6,873 bases of DNA from Gammaproteobacteria bacterium (GTDB lineage Bacteria > Pseudomonadota > Gammaproteobacteria > UBA6429 > Thiohalophilaceae), in contig JAADGZ010000117.1 in the NCBI GenBank assembly GCA_013152045.1, positions 1 through 6,873 of the forward strand, given 5' to 3'. Positions within the stretch are counted from its first letter, which is position 1. Each line of letters starts with the position of its first letter. The translations under genes were made by a program, and so were the position numbers. This document shows, piece after piece, positions 1 to 6,873 of the stretch. Under the pieces are notes generated by a model. That model was not told where the DNA came from and did not search any database. It saw only the letters and a list, made by a program, of their open reading frames with translations.

Positions 1-31
1 CTACAGTGGTCATAAACCAGAGCTAGAGTAG

Positions 32-58
32 GATGGGTAGAGCAAAGCGAAACCCATC
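32..58. repeat. Imperfect palindrome, REP-like candidate
   Basis: GATGGGT at 32-38 is the exact reverse complement of ACCCATC at 52-58, separated by 13 bases. It lies six bases beyond the end of the decayed DUF2069 gene. From memory, very similar GATGGGT/ACCCATC palindromes with an AGCGAAGCG-like centre are scattered between genes in many gammaproteobacterial genomes, so this is probably one copy of a dispersed intergenic repeat. Read on the minus strand it could fold after the gene end, but no T-run follows, so it is not a typical intrinsic terminator. Only one copy lies in this window, so repeat status is an inference. Confidence 0.45.
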
Positions 59-63
59 ATTAT

Positions 64-1410
<1,347 letters not shown>

Positions 1411-1640
1411 GCAAAAATTGCTTGAAATACTTGCGTTTATGCAAGGAATGAGTAAAATTTCTTTAATTTCTGCTAATATTTGATCGCGACAGACCGTTAA
1501 TATATTCAGGCGCAATTTCTGAATTATATTTAATGAGTGGGTATGCCGGGATTTGATACAAGATAAATTAATACAAGACAAATTTTGAATTTTCAGGAAT
1601 TTACGTTTTTAAATAATCTCTAAAAATCGGAGTCGATAAC

Positions 1641-2297
1641 ATGAAGATATTCCACTCGCTAAAACTAGCCGCATTGCTGGTGCTGGCAGTCAGTCTTACC
1701 GTTGGTTGTGCGAGCACAACAGAAGAGGTCGGGCAGGATACAGCGGCGGCTGCAATTGCAGCAGCGAAAACAGCAGATGATCAGGCAAAAGCGGCAGAAT
1801 ACGAATGGCGTGATACCGGCAAACTGATTAAGAAGGCTGAAAAAGCCATGGATGAAGGCCGTTATGCTGAAGCCGTCAAGCTGGCCAACAAAGCCCGCCG
1901 CCAGGCTGAAAATGCGATTAAACAGAAAAATGTGGAAATGAAAAAACTGGCGGCTGCAGCGGCGGCAACAGCAGCGGTAACGGCCAGTGAAAGCTCGGCA
2001 AAAGTCGCTGCAGTAACGGCTAGCACACAGCAATATACGGTTACCCGTGGTGATAATCTGTGGGATATTTCAGCCAAGCCCAGTGTTTATGATAATCCCT
2101 ATCAGTGGCCGTTGATTTATAAGAACAACAGCGATCAAATCAAGGACGCGGATCTAATTTATCCAGGTCAAAAGCTAGATATTAATAGTAATCCTTCATC
2201 TGCAGATGTAGATGCGGCGGTTGCCCACGCTAAATCCCGTGGCAGCTGGAGCTTGGGCGTGGTTGAAGATTCCGATACGGCATACCTTGCTCGCTGA
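1641..2297 (+). CDS. Lipoprotein with DUF4398-like and LysM domains
   Basis: This 218-residue predicted outer-membrane lipoprotein has the signal MKIFHSLKLAALLVLAVSL and lipobox TVGC (Cys23; +2 Ala, +3 Ser). Residues 34-103 form charged helices with LIKKAEKAMDEGRYAEAVKL, the same helix-G-x-Y-helix unit as the upstream lipoprotein. An alanine-rich linker (104-129) leads to a LysM domain (132-181) starting YTVTRGDNLWDIS and ending IYPGQKLDI, which should bind the glycan backbone of peptidoglycan. The last 37 residues are unassigned. The protein may therefore tether the outer membrane to the wall or place a partner there. GGAG at 1629-1632, 8 bases before the ATG, is a good ribosome site. The 230 AT-rich bases upstream hold no convincing promoter or terminator; a weak candidate is TAAAAT at 1453-1458. 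A strong terminator follows. Confidence 0.88.
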   Translation: MKIFHSLKLAALLVLAVSLTVGCASTTEEVGQDTAAAAIAAAKTADDQAKAAEYEWRDTGKLIKKAEKAMDEGRYAEAVKLANKARRQAENAIKQKNVEMKKLAAAAAATAAVTASESSAKVAAVTASTQQYTVTRGDNLWDISAKPSVYDNPYQWPLIYKNNSDQIKDADLIYPGQKLDINSNPSSADVDAAVAHAKSRGSWSLGVVEDSDTAYLAR

Positions 2298-2324
2298 TTT
2301 AAGAGCAAACCTGTGTTGAATCTG

Positions 2325-2350
2325 AAGGGCCCGTAACGGGCCCTTTTTTA
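2325..2350 (+). terminator. Strong intrinsic terminator after LysM lipoprotein
   Basis: A 9-bp perfect stem (AAGGGCCCG at 2325-2333 pairing with CGGGCCCTT at 2337-2345) closes a 3-base TAA loop and runs into six Ts (2344-2349). It lies 27 bases after the lipoprotein stop. The ATG of the next gene begins at 2351, directly after the U-tract, so this element also sits where that gene's ribosome site would be expected. Confidence 0.92.
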
Positions 2351-3625
2351 ATGGCAATGAAAACCAGACAACTGCTTCTTACCGGTCGTCAGTTTTTTTA
2401 TTTCTGGCTGCATGTGCTGGCCCAGAGCAAGCGTAACGATGTTACCCAGATAGCCGCTTCGCTTACTTTTACTACCCTACTGGCATTGGTGCCTCTGCTG
2501 TCAGTGGCCTTTTCCCTGTTTAGTGTTCTGCCTTTATTTTCTGGCTGGCTGGATACTGTTGAACAGTTTGTATTGAATACTTTTGTTCCCACCGTTGGTG
2601 AAGGGGTGCAGAATTATTTGCTCGACTTTGTACACAGAACGGCGGGACTTAGCAGCATTGGCAGTGTCGGTCTGTTCGTGACCGCCATTCTGTTGCTGAA
2701 TACCATCGATGTTGCTTTTAATCGCATCTGGCGAGTCAGGCGTACCCCGCGCACCCTTATCCGTTTATTATTGCTACTGTTGTTTCTGCTTATCGGTCCA
2801 CTGATCCTGGCCGCCAGTCTGGCCGCTACGACCTTTGTTATGGCTTTGCCGCATGTTTCTGAAGCGGTCGAAAGCGTTGGTTTACGCACCATGATATTGA
2901 CCATGTTGCCAATGATGGCGACTTGTTTGTTGCTGGCGGTGATGTATCACTGGATACCTAACATCCCGGTGCGTTGGCGGCATGCTTTTAGCGGCGCCGC
3001 CGTGGCCGCGATTCTGTTTGAAATTGCCAAATACCTGTTCGCTTTGTATATCGCCTGGTTTCCAACCTATGAATTACTTTATGGCGCACTGGCGGCCATC
3101 CCGCTTTTATTGATCTGGATACATGTCTCCTGGCTTATCGTTTTGTTTGGCGCAGAAATTACCTACAATTTGGAGATATTTCAGATGCCTGAGGGAAAAA
3201 ATACGACAGACTTTGAACTAGTGCAAGCATTCAGATTGCTAGGCTATTTATGGCAGAATGAGGGATGTTTAAACGGCGGAGCCTTGAGCCTGGACGAGTT
3301 GAAGGCAAAGGAAAACTGGCAGAATACAAAGCTGTCTGCACTGTTAGAAAAATTGCGGCTGATTGGTTTTGTGCGCAAGGTGACTAAAAATAATTGGCGC
3401 CTAACGGATGACTTTGCGCAATTGACGCTGCTTGATCTATATCGCAGGCTGGCCGTCAGCGCCCCGGAAAAAGATGGAATATGGAGTAAAGTGGATAACT
3501 GGAACGTCAACCTAAATAGAGCTTTGAATGGACTGGATGAAATTGAAAAACAGCTAGCTAGCGTTTCCCTTGCATCGTTGTATGCAATAGAAAAAACAGC
3601 AAATAACGCATGCAAGATCAGCTAG
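2351..3625 (+). CDS. yihY: YihY/BrkB-family inner-membrane protein
   Basis: This 424-residue integral membrane protein belongs to the YihY/BrkB family (UPF0761), formerly and doubtfully annotated as ribonuclease BN; its function is unsettled. Six hydrophobic segments lie at about 36-60, 102-122, 140-165, 183-203, 212-236 and 246-268. Family blocks are clear: AASLTFTTLLALVPLL, LLLNTIDVAFNRIWR, FPTYELLYGALAAIPLLL and VLFGAEITYNLE. After the last helix a cytoplasmic domain of about 140 residues follows, with a winged-helix-like part at 285-365; E. coli YihY (about 290 residues) lacks this, but longer proteobacterial members have it. The start is uncertain: ATG 2351 and ATG 2357 both lack a Shine-Dalgarno and lie right behind a terminator. 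The acylphosphatase gene follows after 27 bases, suggesting an operon. Confidence 0.9.
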   Translation: MAMKTRQLLLTGRQFFYFWLHVLAQSKRNDVTQIAASLTFTTLLALVPLLSVAFSLFSVLPLFSGWLDTVEQFVLNTFVPTVGEGVQNYLLDFVHRTAGLSSIGSVGLFVTAILLLNTIDVAFNRIWRVRRTPRTLIRLLLLLLFLLIGPLILAASLAATTFVMALPHVSEAVESVGLRTMILTMLPMMATCLLLAVMYHWIPNIPVRWRHAFSGAAVAAILFEIAKYLFALYIAWFPTYELLYGALAAIPLLLIWIHVSWLIVLFGAEITYNLEIFQMPEGKNTTDFELVQAFRLLGYLWQNEGCLNGGALSLDELKAKENWQNTKLSALLEKLRLIGFVRKVTKNNWRLTDDFAQLTLLDLYRRLAVSAPEKDGIWSKVDNWNVNLNRALNGLDEIEKQLASVSLASLYAIEKTANNACKIS

Positions 3626-3652
3626 GTTGATTGGGGCAGGACAAAAAACTAA

Positions 3653-3931
3653 ATGACTATTATGAATATTTGTGTACATTGTATTGTTGAAGGCCAGGTA
3701 CAGGGTGTTTTTTTTCGTGCCAGTACTCTGGAGCAAGCAGAGAAACTCGGACTCACCGGATTTGCTTACAATCGTATTGATGGTAGTGTCGAAGTATTGG
3801 CTTGTGGTGAGCAAGAGGCCGTGGCCCAGCTATGTGAATGGTTGAAATCCGGACCGCCTGCGGCACAGGTTGAATCAGTCAGTTGTCGGGAAAATGAATT
3901 ATTGAAAATAGATAATTTTTCAACCGGCTAA
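3653..3931 (+). CDS. acyP: Acylphosphatase
   Basis: This 92-residue cytosolic enzyme hydrolyses acyl phosphates such as acetyl phosphate and carbamoyl phosphate to carboxylate and phosphate. It is a single ferredoxin-like alpha/beta domain of the normal size. The signature EGQVQGVFFRAS (residues 13-24) forms the phosphate-binding loop with catalytic Arg22. The second motif, LGLTGFAYNRIDGSVEV (32-48), supplies catalytic Asn40, which orients the attacking water. An AGGA at 3638-3641 lies 11 bases before the ATG at 3653 and favours it over the in-frame ATG at 3662. It follows yihY closely on the same strand and converges with the lytic transglycosylase gene. The C-terminus (ENELLKIDNFSTG) resembles the usual closing strand though somewhat divergent. 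Confidence 0.95.
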   Translation: MTIMNICVHCIVEGQVQGVFFRASTLEQAEKLGLTGFAYNRIDGSVEVLACGEQEAVAQLCEWLKSGPPAAQVESVSCRENELLKIDNFSTG

Positions 3932-3957
3932 ATTTGAACGATGGTAGTTTTTCCTTG

Positions 3958-4536
3958 CTAGTGTTTACGCCAGCGGCTATCGAGTGCGTGATACACTTTC
4001 TTGCTATAGCGATAGTTGCCCAGGCTGCCATTATAACGCGCCAGGGCGCGGCTTAAATCACCTTTTTCCTTGTCCAGATAATAACGCAGAATAGTGCAAC
4101 CCAGACGCAGGTTGGTTTTCAGATCAAACAGGTTGTCACCGGGTTTACCTATTTCATCCAGCCAGAAAGGCATAACTTGCATCAGCCCCATCGCGCCGCT
4201 GCGAGAAATAGCATAGCGGTTGAAGTTGCTTTCAACATCAATCACGGCCAAAACCAGTTCTGGATATAGCCCGGCGCGTGTGGCTTCCTGATGAATCTGC
4301 TTAAGCATGGAAATGCGTTTTGCAGCATCGGTTACGCGCGGCGCCAGACGTGCCGACATATCCACCAGCCAGACCTCGGCATCGAAGCGATCGTTAAAAC
4401 TGCTGCTGTCATTGATGGCTTTGATTAATAACTGACGTAGCGCATTATCTGGTGCTGTATTCTTCGGTGTCGCGTTGACCTGTGTAATGGATAGCAAAAC
4501 ACATATCAGGCCAGTAAGTATGTTAAGGATATTCAT
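3958..4536 (-). CDS. Secreted lytic transglycosylase (SLT domain)
   Basis: This 192-residue periplasmic enzyme is predicted to cleave the MurNAc-GlcNAc bond of peptidoglycan with formation of 1,6-anhydroMurNAc. A signal peptide (hydrophobic core 4-19) ends at a likely signal peptidase I site after Val-Asn-Ala22; there is no lipobox, so it is probably soluble. The goose-lysozyme-like SLT fold (GH23) covers about 88-175: VIDVESNFN with catalytic Glu102, then SGAMGLMQVMP (113-123), NLRLGCTILRYYL (142-154) and ALARYNGS (164-171). Residues 23-85 form a helical prefix of unknown role. It lies 45 bases downstream of proS on the same strand with no convincing terminator between, so co-transcription is likely. 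The Shine-Dalgarno is weak. The specific Slt/Mlt subtype cannot be settled from sequence alone. Confidence 0.92.
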   Translation of the reverse strand: MNILNILTGLICVLLSITQVNATPKNTAPDNALRQLLIKAINDSSSFNDRFDAEVWLVDMSARLAPRVTDAAKRISMLKQIHQEATRAGLYPELVLAVIDVESNFNRYAISRSGAMGLMQVMPFWLDEIGKPGDNLFDLKTNLRLGCTILRYYLDKEKGDLSRALARYNGSLGNYRYSKKVYHALDSRWRKH

Positions 4537-4581
4537 TCTGCTTAAAAAAAATTTATCACAGAGGATACTGAAGGTTAAGCT

Positions 4582-6291
4582 TCAGATCTTTATCCGATCA
4601 GACAAAAACTCAATAATAGTATCAGCAGGCACGTCCCGTTTTTCATTGTTTTTTCGCCCCTTGTATTCGAGTATATTCTTATCCAGTCCTTTTTCTCCAA
4701 TCACAAGACGATGGGGAATGCCGATCAATTCCATATCGGCAAACATCACCCCCGGGCGTTCCTTGCGATCATCCAGTAGCACATCGAAACCGGCGATCTG
4801 TAATTCTGTATAGAGTTTTTCAGCGGCTTCGCGTACTCGTTCGGACTTGTGCATGTTCATGGGCAGCAGGGCGATCTGGAAGGGCGCGAGGGCATCCGGC
4901 CAGATGATGCCGTATTGATCATGGTTCTGTTCGATGGCGGCAGCCACTACGCGCGAGACGCCAATGCCGTAACAGCCCATACTCATGGTTACGCTTTTGC
5001 CGTTTTCATCGAGTACGCTGGCTTTGAGGGCTTCGGTGTATTTGTTGCCGAGCTGGAAAATATGACCGACTTCGATGCCGCGTTTGATCTCAAGCGAGCC
5101 TTTGCCGTCGGGGCTGGGATCGCCGGCAACGACGGTACGAATATCAACTACCTTGGCTTCAGGCAGATCACGGCTCCAGTTGACACCTTTAAGATGCTGG
5201 CCGTCAACATTCGCGCCACAGACAAAGTCAGCAACCACGGCGGCGCTGCGATCCACATAGATCGGGATAGACAGGCCAACAGGACCAATAGAACCCGGTG
5301 CGCAGCCGATGATCTTTTTAATGCTGTCCTCGTCGGCCAGGCTCAGGGGGCTGGCTACGGCCTCGATCTTCTCGGCTTTGACCGGGTTGAGTTCATGATC
5401 GCCGCGTAGTACCAGGGCGATGAGTTGCTCGTCTGCGCCGTTGACGATCAGGGTTTTCAGACATTTTTCTGCGCTAATGCCCAGATGCTGACTGACTTCT
5501 TCAATGCTGTGCTGATCGGGGGTGGCCACGGTGCTCATTTTTTCACTGGCCGCTGGGCGTGGTTCGGCGGGCGCAAGGGCCTCGGCTAGCTCGGTGTTGG
5601 CGGCGTAGTCGCTTTGATCGCTAAAGGCGATGGCGTCTTCACCGGAGTCGGCCAGCACATGAAATTCATGCGAGAGGCTGCCACCGATGGCACCGGAATC
5701 GGCGCGCACCGGACGGTAATCCAGACCCAGGCGATCGAAAATACGGCAATAAGTCTGCTGCATGATCTGATAGGTTTCATCCAGCGAAGCCTTGTTCAAA
5801 TGGAAGGAATAAGCATCCTTCATAATGAATTCGCGTGCCCGCATGATGCCGAAGCGGGGCCGCACTTCATCGCGGAACTTGGTCTGGATCTGGTAGAAAT
5901 TGCTGGGCAGTTGTTTGTAACTGCGCAACTCATTGCGAATAAGATCGGTAATAATCTCCTCATGCGTGGGTCCAAGACAGAAATCACGTCCGTGTCGGTC
6001 CTGCATACGCAGCAGCTCGGGACCGTATTCTTCCCAGCGCCCGGATTCCTGCCACAGCTCGGCCGGTTGCACCGCCGGCATCAGCACTTCCTGCGCCCCG
6101 GCGCGATTCATTTCCTCGCGCACGATGGCTTCCACCTTGCGCAATACCCGCAGCCCCAGCGGCAGCCAGGTATACAGACCGGCGGCGAGTTTGCGAATCA
6201 TACCCGCGCGCAGCATCAATTGGTGGCTGATGATCTCGGCGTCAGCGGGGACTTCTTTCTGGGTGGCGAGCAGGAATTGGGATACGCGCAT
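4582..6291 (-). CDS. proS: Prolyl-tRNA synthetase, bacterial type with editing domain
   Basis: This 569-residue cytoplasmic class II synthetase charges tRNA-Pro with proline. Its length agrees with E. coli ProRS (572). Motif 1 lies within 55-75 (...[13 protein letters not shown]), followed by the TxE substrate element CLGPTHEE (105-112). Motif 2 is [19 protein letters not shown] (137-155). Motif 3 is [18 protein letters not shown] (438-455). Between motifs 2 and 3 the YbaK-like editing domain (about 224-405) is intact; it contains Lys279 in CLKTLIVNG, matching the lysine required for clearing Ala-tRNA-Pro in E. coli, and the loop GSIGP (333-337). The anticodon-binding domain covers about 470-569. 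The start [13 protein letters not shown] matches the family N-terminus. The ribosome site is weak; TAAAAT at 6330-6325 is a possible -10 but lacks a matching -35. A lytic transglycosylase gene follows. Confidence 0.98.
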   Translation of the reverse strand: MRVSQFLLATQKEVPADAEIISHQLMLRAGMIRKLAAGLYTWLPLGLRVLRKVEAIVREEMNRAGAQEVLMPAVQPAELWQESGRWEEYGPELLRMQDRHGRDFCLGPTHEEIITDLIRNELRSYKQLPSNFYQIQTKFRDEVRPRFGIMRAREFIMKDAYSFHLNKASLDETYQIMQQTYCRIFDRLGLDYRPVRADSGAIGGSLSHEFHVLADSGEDAIAFSDQSDYAANTELAEALAPAEPRPAASEKMSTVATPDQHSIEEVSQHLGISAEKCLKTLIVNGADEQLIALVLRGDHELNPVKAEKIEAVASPLSLADEDSIKKIIGCAPGSIGPVGLSIPIYVDRSAAVVADFVCGANVDGQHLKGVNWSRDLPEAKVVDIRTVVAGDPSPDGKGSLEIKRGIEVGHIFQLGNKYTEALKASVLDENGKSVTMSMGCYGIGVSRVVAAAIEQNHDQYGIIWPDALAPFQIALLPMNMHKSERVREAAEKLYTELQIAGFDVLLDDRKERPGVMFADMELIGIPHRLVIGEKGLDKNILEYKGRKNNEKRDVPADTIIEFLSDRIKI

Positions 6292-6716
6292 GTTAAGGCT
6301 TCTATTGGTTATGGAAAGAAAGGGATTTTATCTGTTTGCACGGTAGTGCGTACAGGGAAAAATGAGGTTGGTGATTTCTATTTAGCCGGTTTCTATTTCA
6401 GAGGCTTTCGTTATGGGTGACTAGCCTGCCCCGTATGACGAGTATCTGGAGTTACAAACAAAAAGATTAATTGCACATAATTCAGGCGGCCTTTGATATT
6501 TACAGAATGCTGGGGCATGTATCTTGAGCAGGCAGTATCCATATAATTTTAAAGTTCTTAACTTGCCTAGCCGATAAGAGAATCGTTGTCAATCAACGCG
6601 CTCCTTGGAAAGGCAGTTAGTTTTCCATGCTTTGATGTTTAGATTTTTATAATCATTCTTAATCTCGTGCAGTTCCTAGCTAACGGATTCAGCCATAAAT
6701 GATGGAGTATTGACGG
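6292..6716. other. Divergent intergenic region between proS and sensory gene
   Basis: These 425 bases hold no convincing coding sequence. The proS-proximal half must contain the minus-strand proS promoter; only a lone TAAAAT (6330-6325) stands out. The other half has a sigma-28-type promoter (6550-6577), an isolated TATAAT (6542-6547) without a suitable -35, and a 5-bp hairpin CGTTG/CAACG (6584-6598) that would lie close to the start of the predicted transcript. The leader from the sigma-28 site to the downstream ATG is about 130 bases, long enough for regulation, but no known riboswitch or sRNA was recognised. Confidence 0.6.
6550..6577 (+). promoter_or_regulatory. Sigma-28 (FliA) flagellar-class promoter candidate
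   Basis: TAAAGTTC (6550-6557) matches 7 of 8 bases of the enterobacterial FliA -35 element TAAAGTTT, and GCCGATAA (6570-6577) is a perfect match to the -10 element. The spacer is 12 bases against the usual 11. The site is on the same strand as, and about 140 bases upstream of, the start of a gene that resembles a chemotaxis receptor, which is the class of gene FliA normally drives. The 1-base longer spacer and long leader are the reasons for caution. Confidence 0.65.
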
Positions 6717-6873
6717 ATGCACAATATGCTCAAAGATATCAGTTTAAAGAAAAAACTTATATTTCTTGTCTCGGCCCTGCTTGGGTTAACGTTGTTGGTT
6801 TCTGCAACCGGGATGATCAAAATGAAGCTCATTGGGGCCGAGATTGTCACTATTGCCAAAGAGTACATACCTT
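6717..6873 (+). CDS. Membrane sensory protein N-terminus, probably chemotaxis receptor (partial)
   Basis: The open frame runs off the right edge after 52 codons with no stop. It starts with a basic, amphipathic stretch (MHNMLKDISLKKK), then one transmembrane helix (residues 14-32, LIFLVSALLGLTLLVSATG), then the start of an extracytoplasmic helix (IKMKLIGAEIVTIAKEYIP). This is the usual beginning of methyl-accepting chemotaxis proteins and of some HAMP-containing histidine kinases; ligand-binding, HAMP and signalling domains would lie outside the window. GGAG at 6703-6706 lies 10 bases before ATG 6717 and favours it over the in-frame ATG at 6726. The sigma-28-type promoter upstream favours a chemotaxis receptor. 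The ligand cannot be guessed. Confidence 0.75.
   Translation, partial: MHNMLKDISLKKKLIFLVSALLGLTLLVSATGMIKMKLIGAEIVTIAKEYIP

Noticed and set aside
1411..1445. Short inverted repeats (GCAA/TTGC and CTTGC/GCAAG) after the first lipoprotein as a terminator
   Set aside because: Stems of 4-5 bp without a T-run are too weak to support termination.
1862..2077. Minus-strand open frames across the LysM lipoprotein
   Set aside because: They are low-complexity antisense shadows of the alanine-rich coding sequence.
3902..3923. TTGAAAA/TTTTCAA inverted repeat as acyP terminator
   Set aside because: It is AT-rich, lies within the coding region and is not followed by a T-run.
4568..4585. CTGAAG/CTTCAG hairpin at the proS stop as a terminator
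   Set aside because: Only a 6-bp stem, and the T-run is about 18 bases away; readthrough into the transglycosylase gene is more likely.
4849..5409. 186-codon plus-strand open frame inside proS
   Set aside because: Fully antisense to a strongly conserved proS region, with no ribosome site or recognisable domain.
5614..6420. 268-codon plus-strand open frame over the 5' part of proS
   Set aside because: Antisense shadow of proS; its composition (many His, Gln, Pro) is what reverse-reading of a coding strand gives.
6542..6547. TATAAT as a sigma-70 promoter
   Set aside because: No acceptable -35 at 16-18 bases upstream; TTGAGC lies only 12 bases away.

Overview
The window looks like chromosomal core sequence from a gammaproteobacterium of moderate GC content. 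Protein resemblances support this: a WrbA-type flavoprotein overlapping a DUF2069 gene, a long YihY/BrkB protein with a C-terminal extension, a bacterial-type prolyl-tRNA synthetase with an insertion editing domain, and a chemotaxis-receptor-like N-terminus. As far as I recall, wrbA, a yihY-type gene, an acylphosphatase gene and proS also lie close together in pseudomonads. The genus cannot be named from the sequence alone. No insertion sequence, CRISPR array, tRNA or rRNA is visible.

Left part (1-1002, minus strand): a complete wrbA-type quinone oxidoreductase gene is followed, through a 4-base ATGA overlap, by a wrecked DUF2069 membrane-protein gene. That gene carries an in-frame amber codon, a 4-bp tandem duplication that shifts the frame, and probably an in-frame internal deletion. 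A short imperfect palindrome of REP-like appearance lies just beyond its end.

Centre (1026-3931, plus strand): two outer-membrane lipoproteins of related DUF4398-like helical type come first, the second also carrying a C-terminal LysM domain. A strong intrinsic terminator follows, and its U-tract ends one base before the start codon of a YihY/BrkB-family membrane protein. An acylphosphatase gene follows 27 bases after yihY and is probably co-transcribed with it.

Right part (3958-6291, minus strand): proS (prolyl-tRNA synthetase) is followed after 45 bases by a secreted lytic transglycosylase. This pair converges on the acylphosphatase with only 26 bases between the stop codons and no clear terminator.

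Right edge (6292-6873): a 425-base intergenic region contains a near-consensus sigma-28 (FliA) promoter. It is followed by the first 52 codons of a membrane-anchored sensory protein, probably a methyl-accepting chemotaxis protein.

Functionally this is mostly housekeeping: redox protection, translation, and an envelope set (two lipoproteins, one with LysM, and a lytic transglycosylase) that may act on peptidoglycan. I do not see a clear new defence or mobile system. The points most worth a second look are the decaying DUF2069 gene, the paired DUF4398 lipoproteins, the terminator abutting the yihY start, and the flagellar-type promoter.
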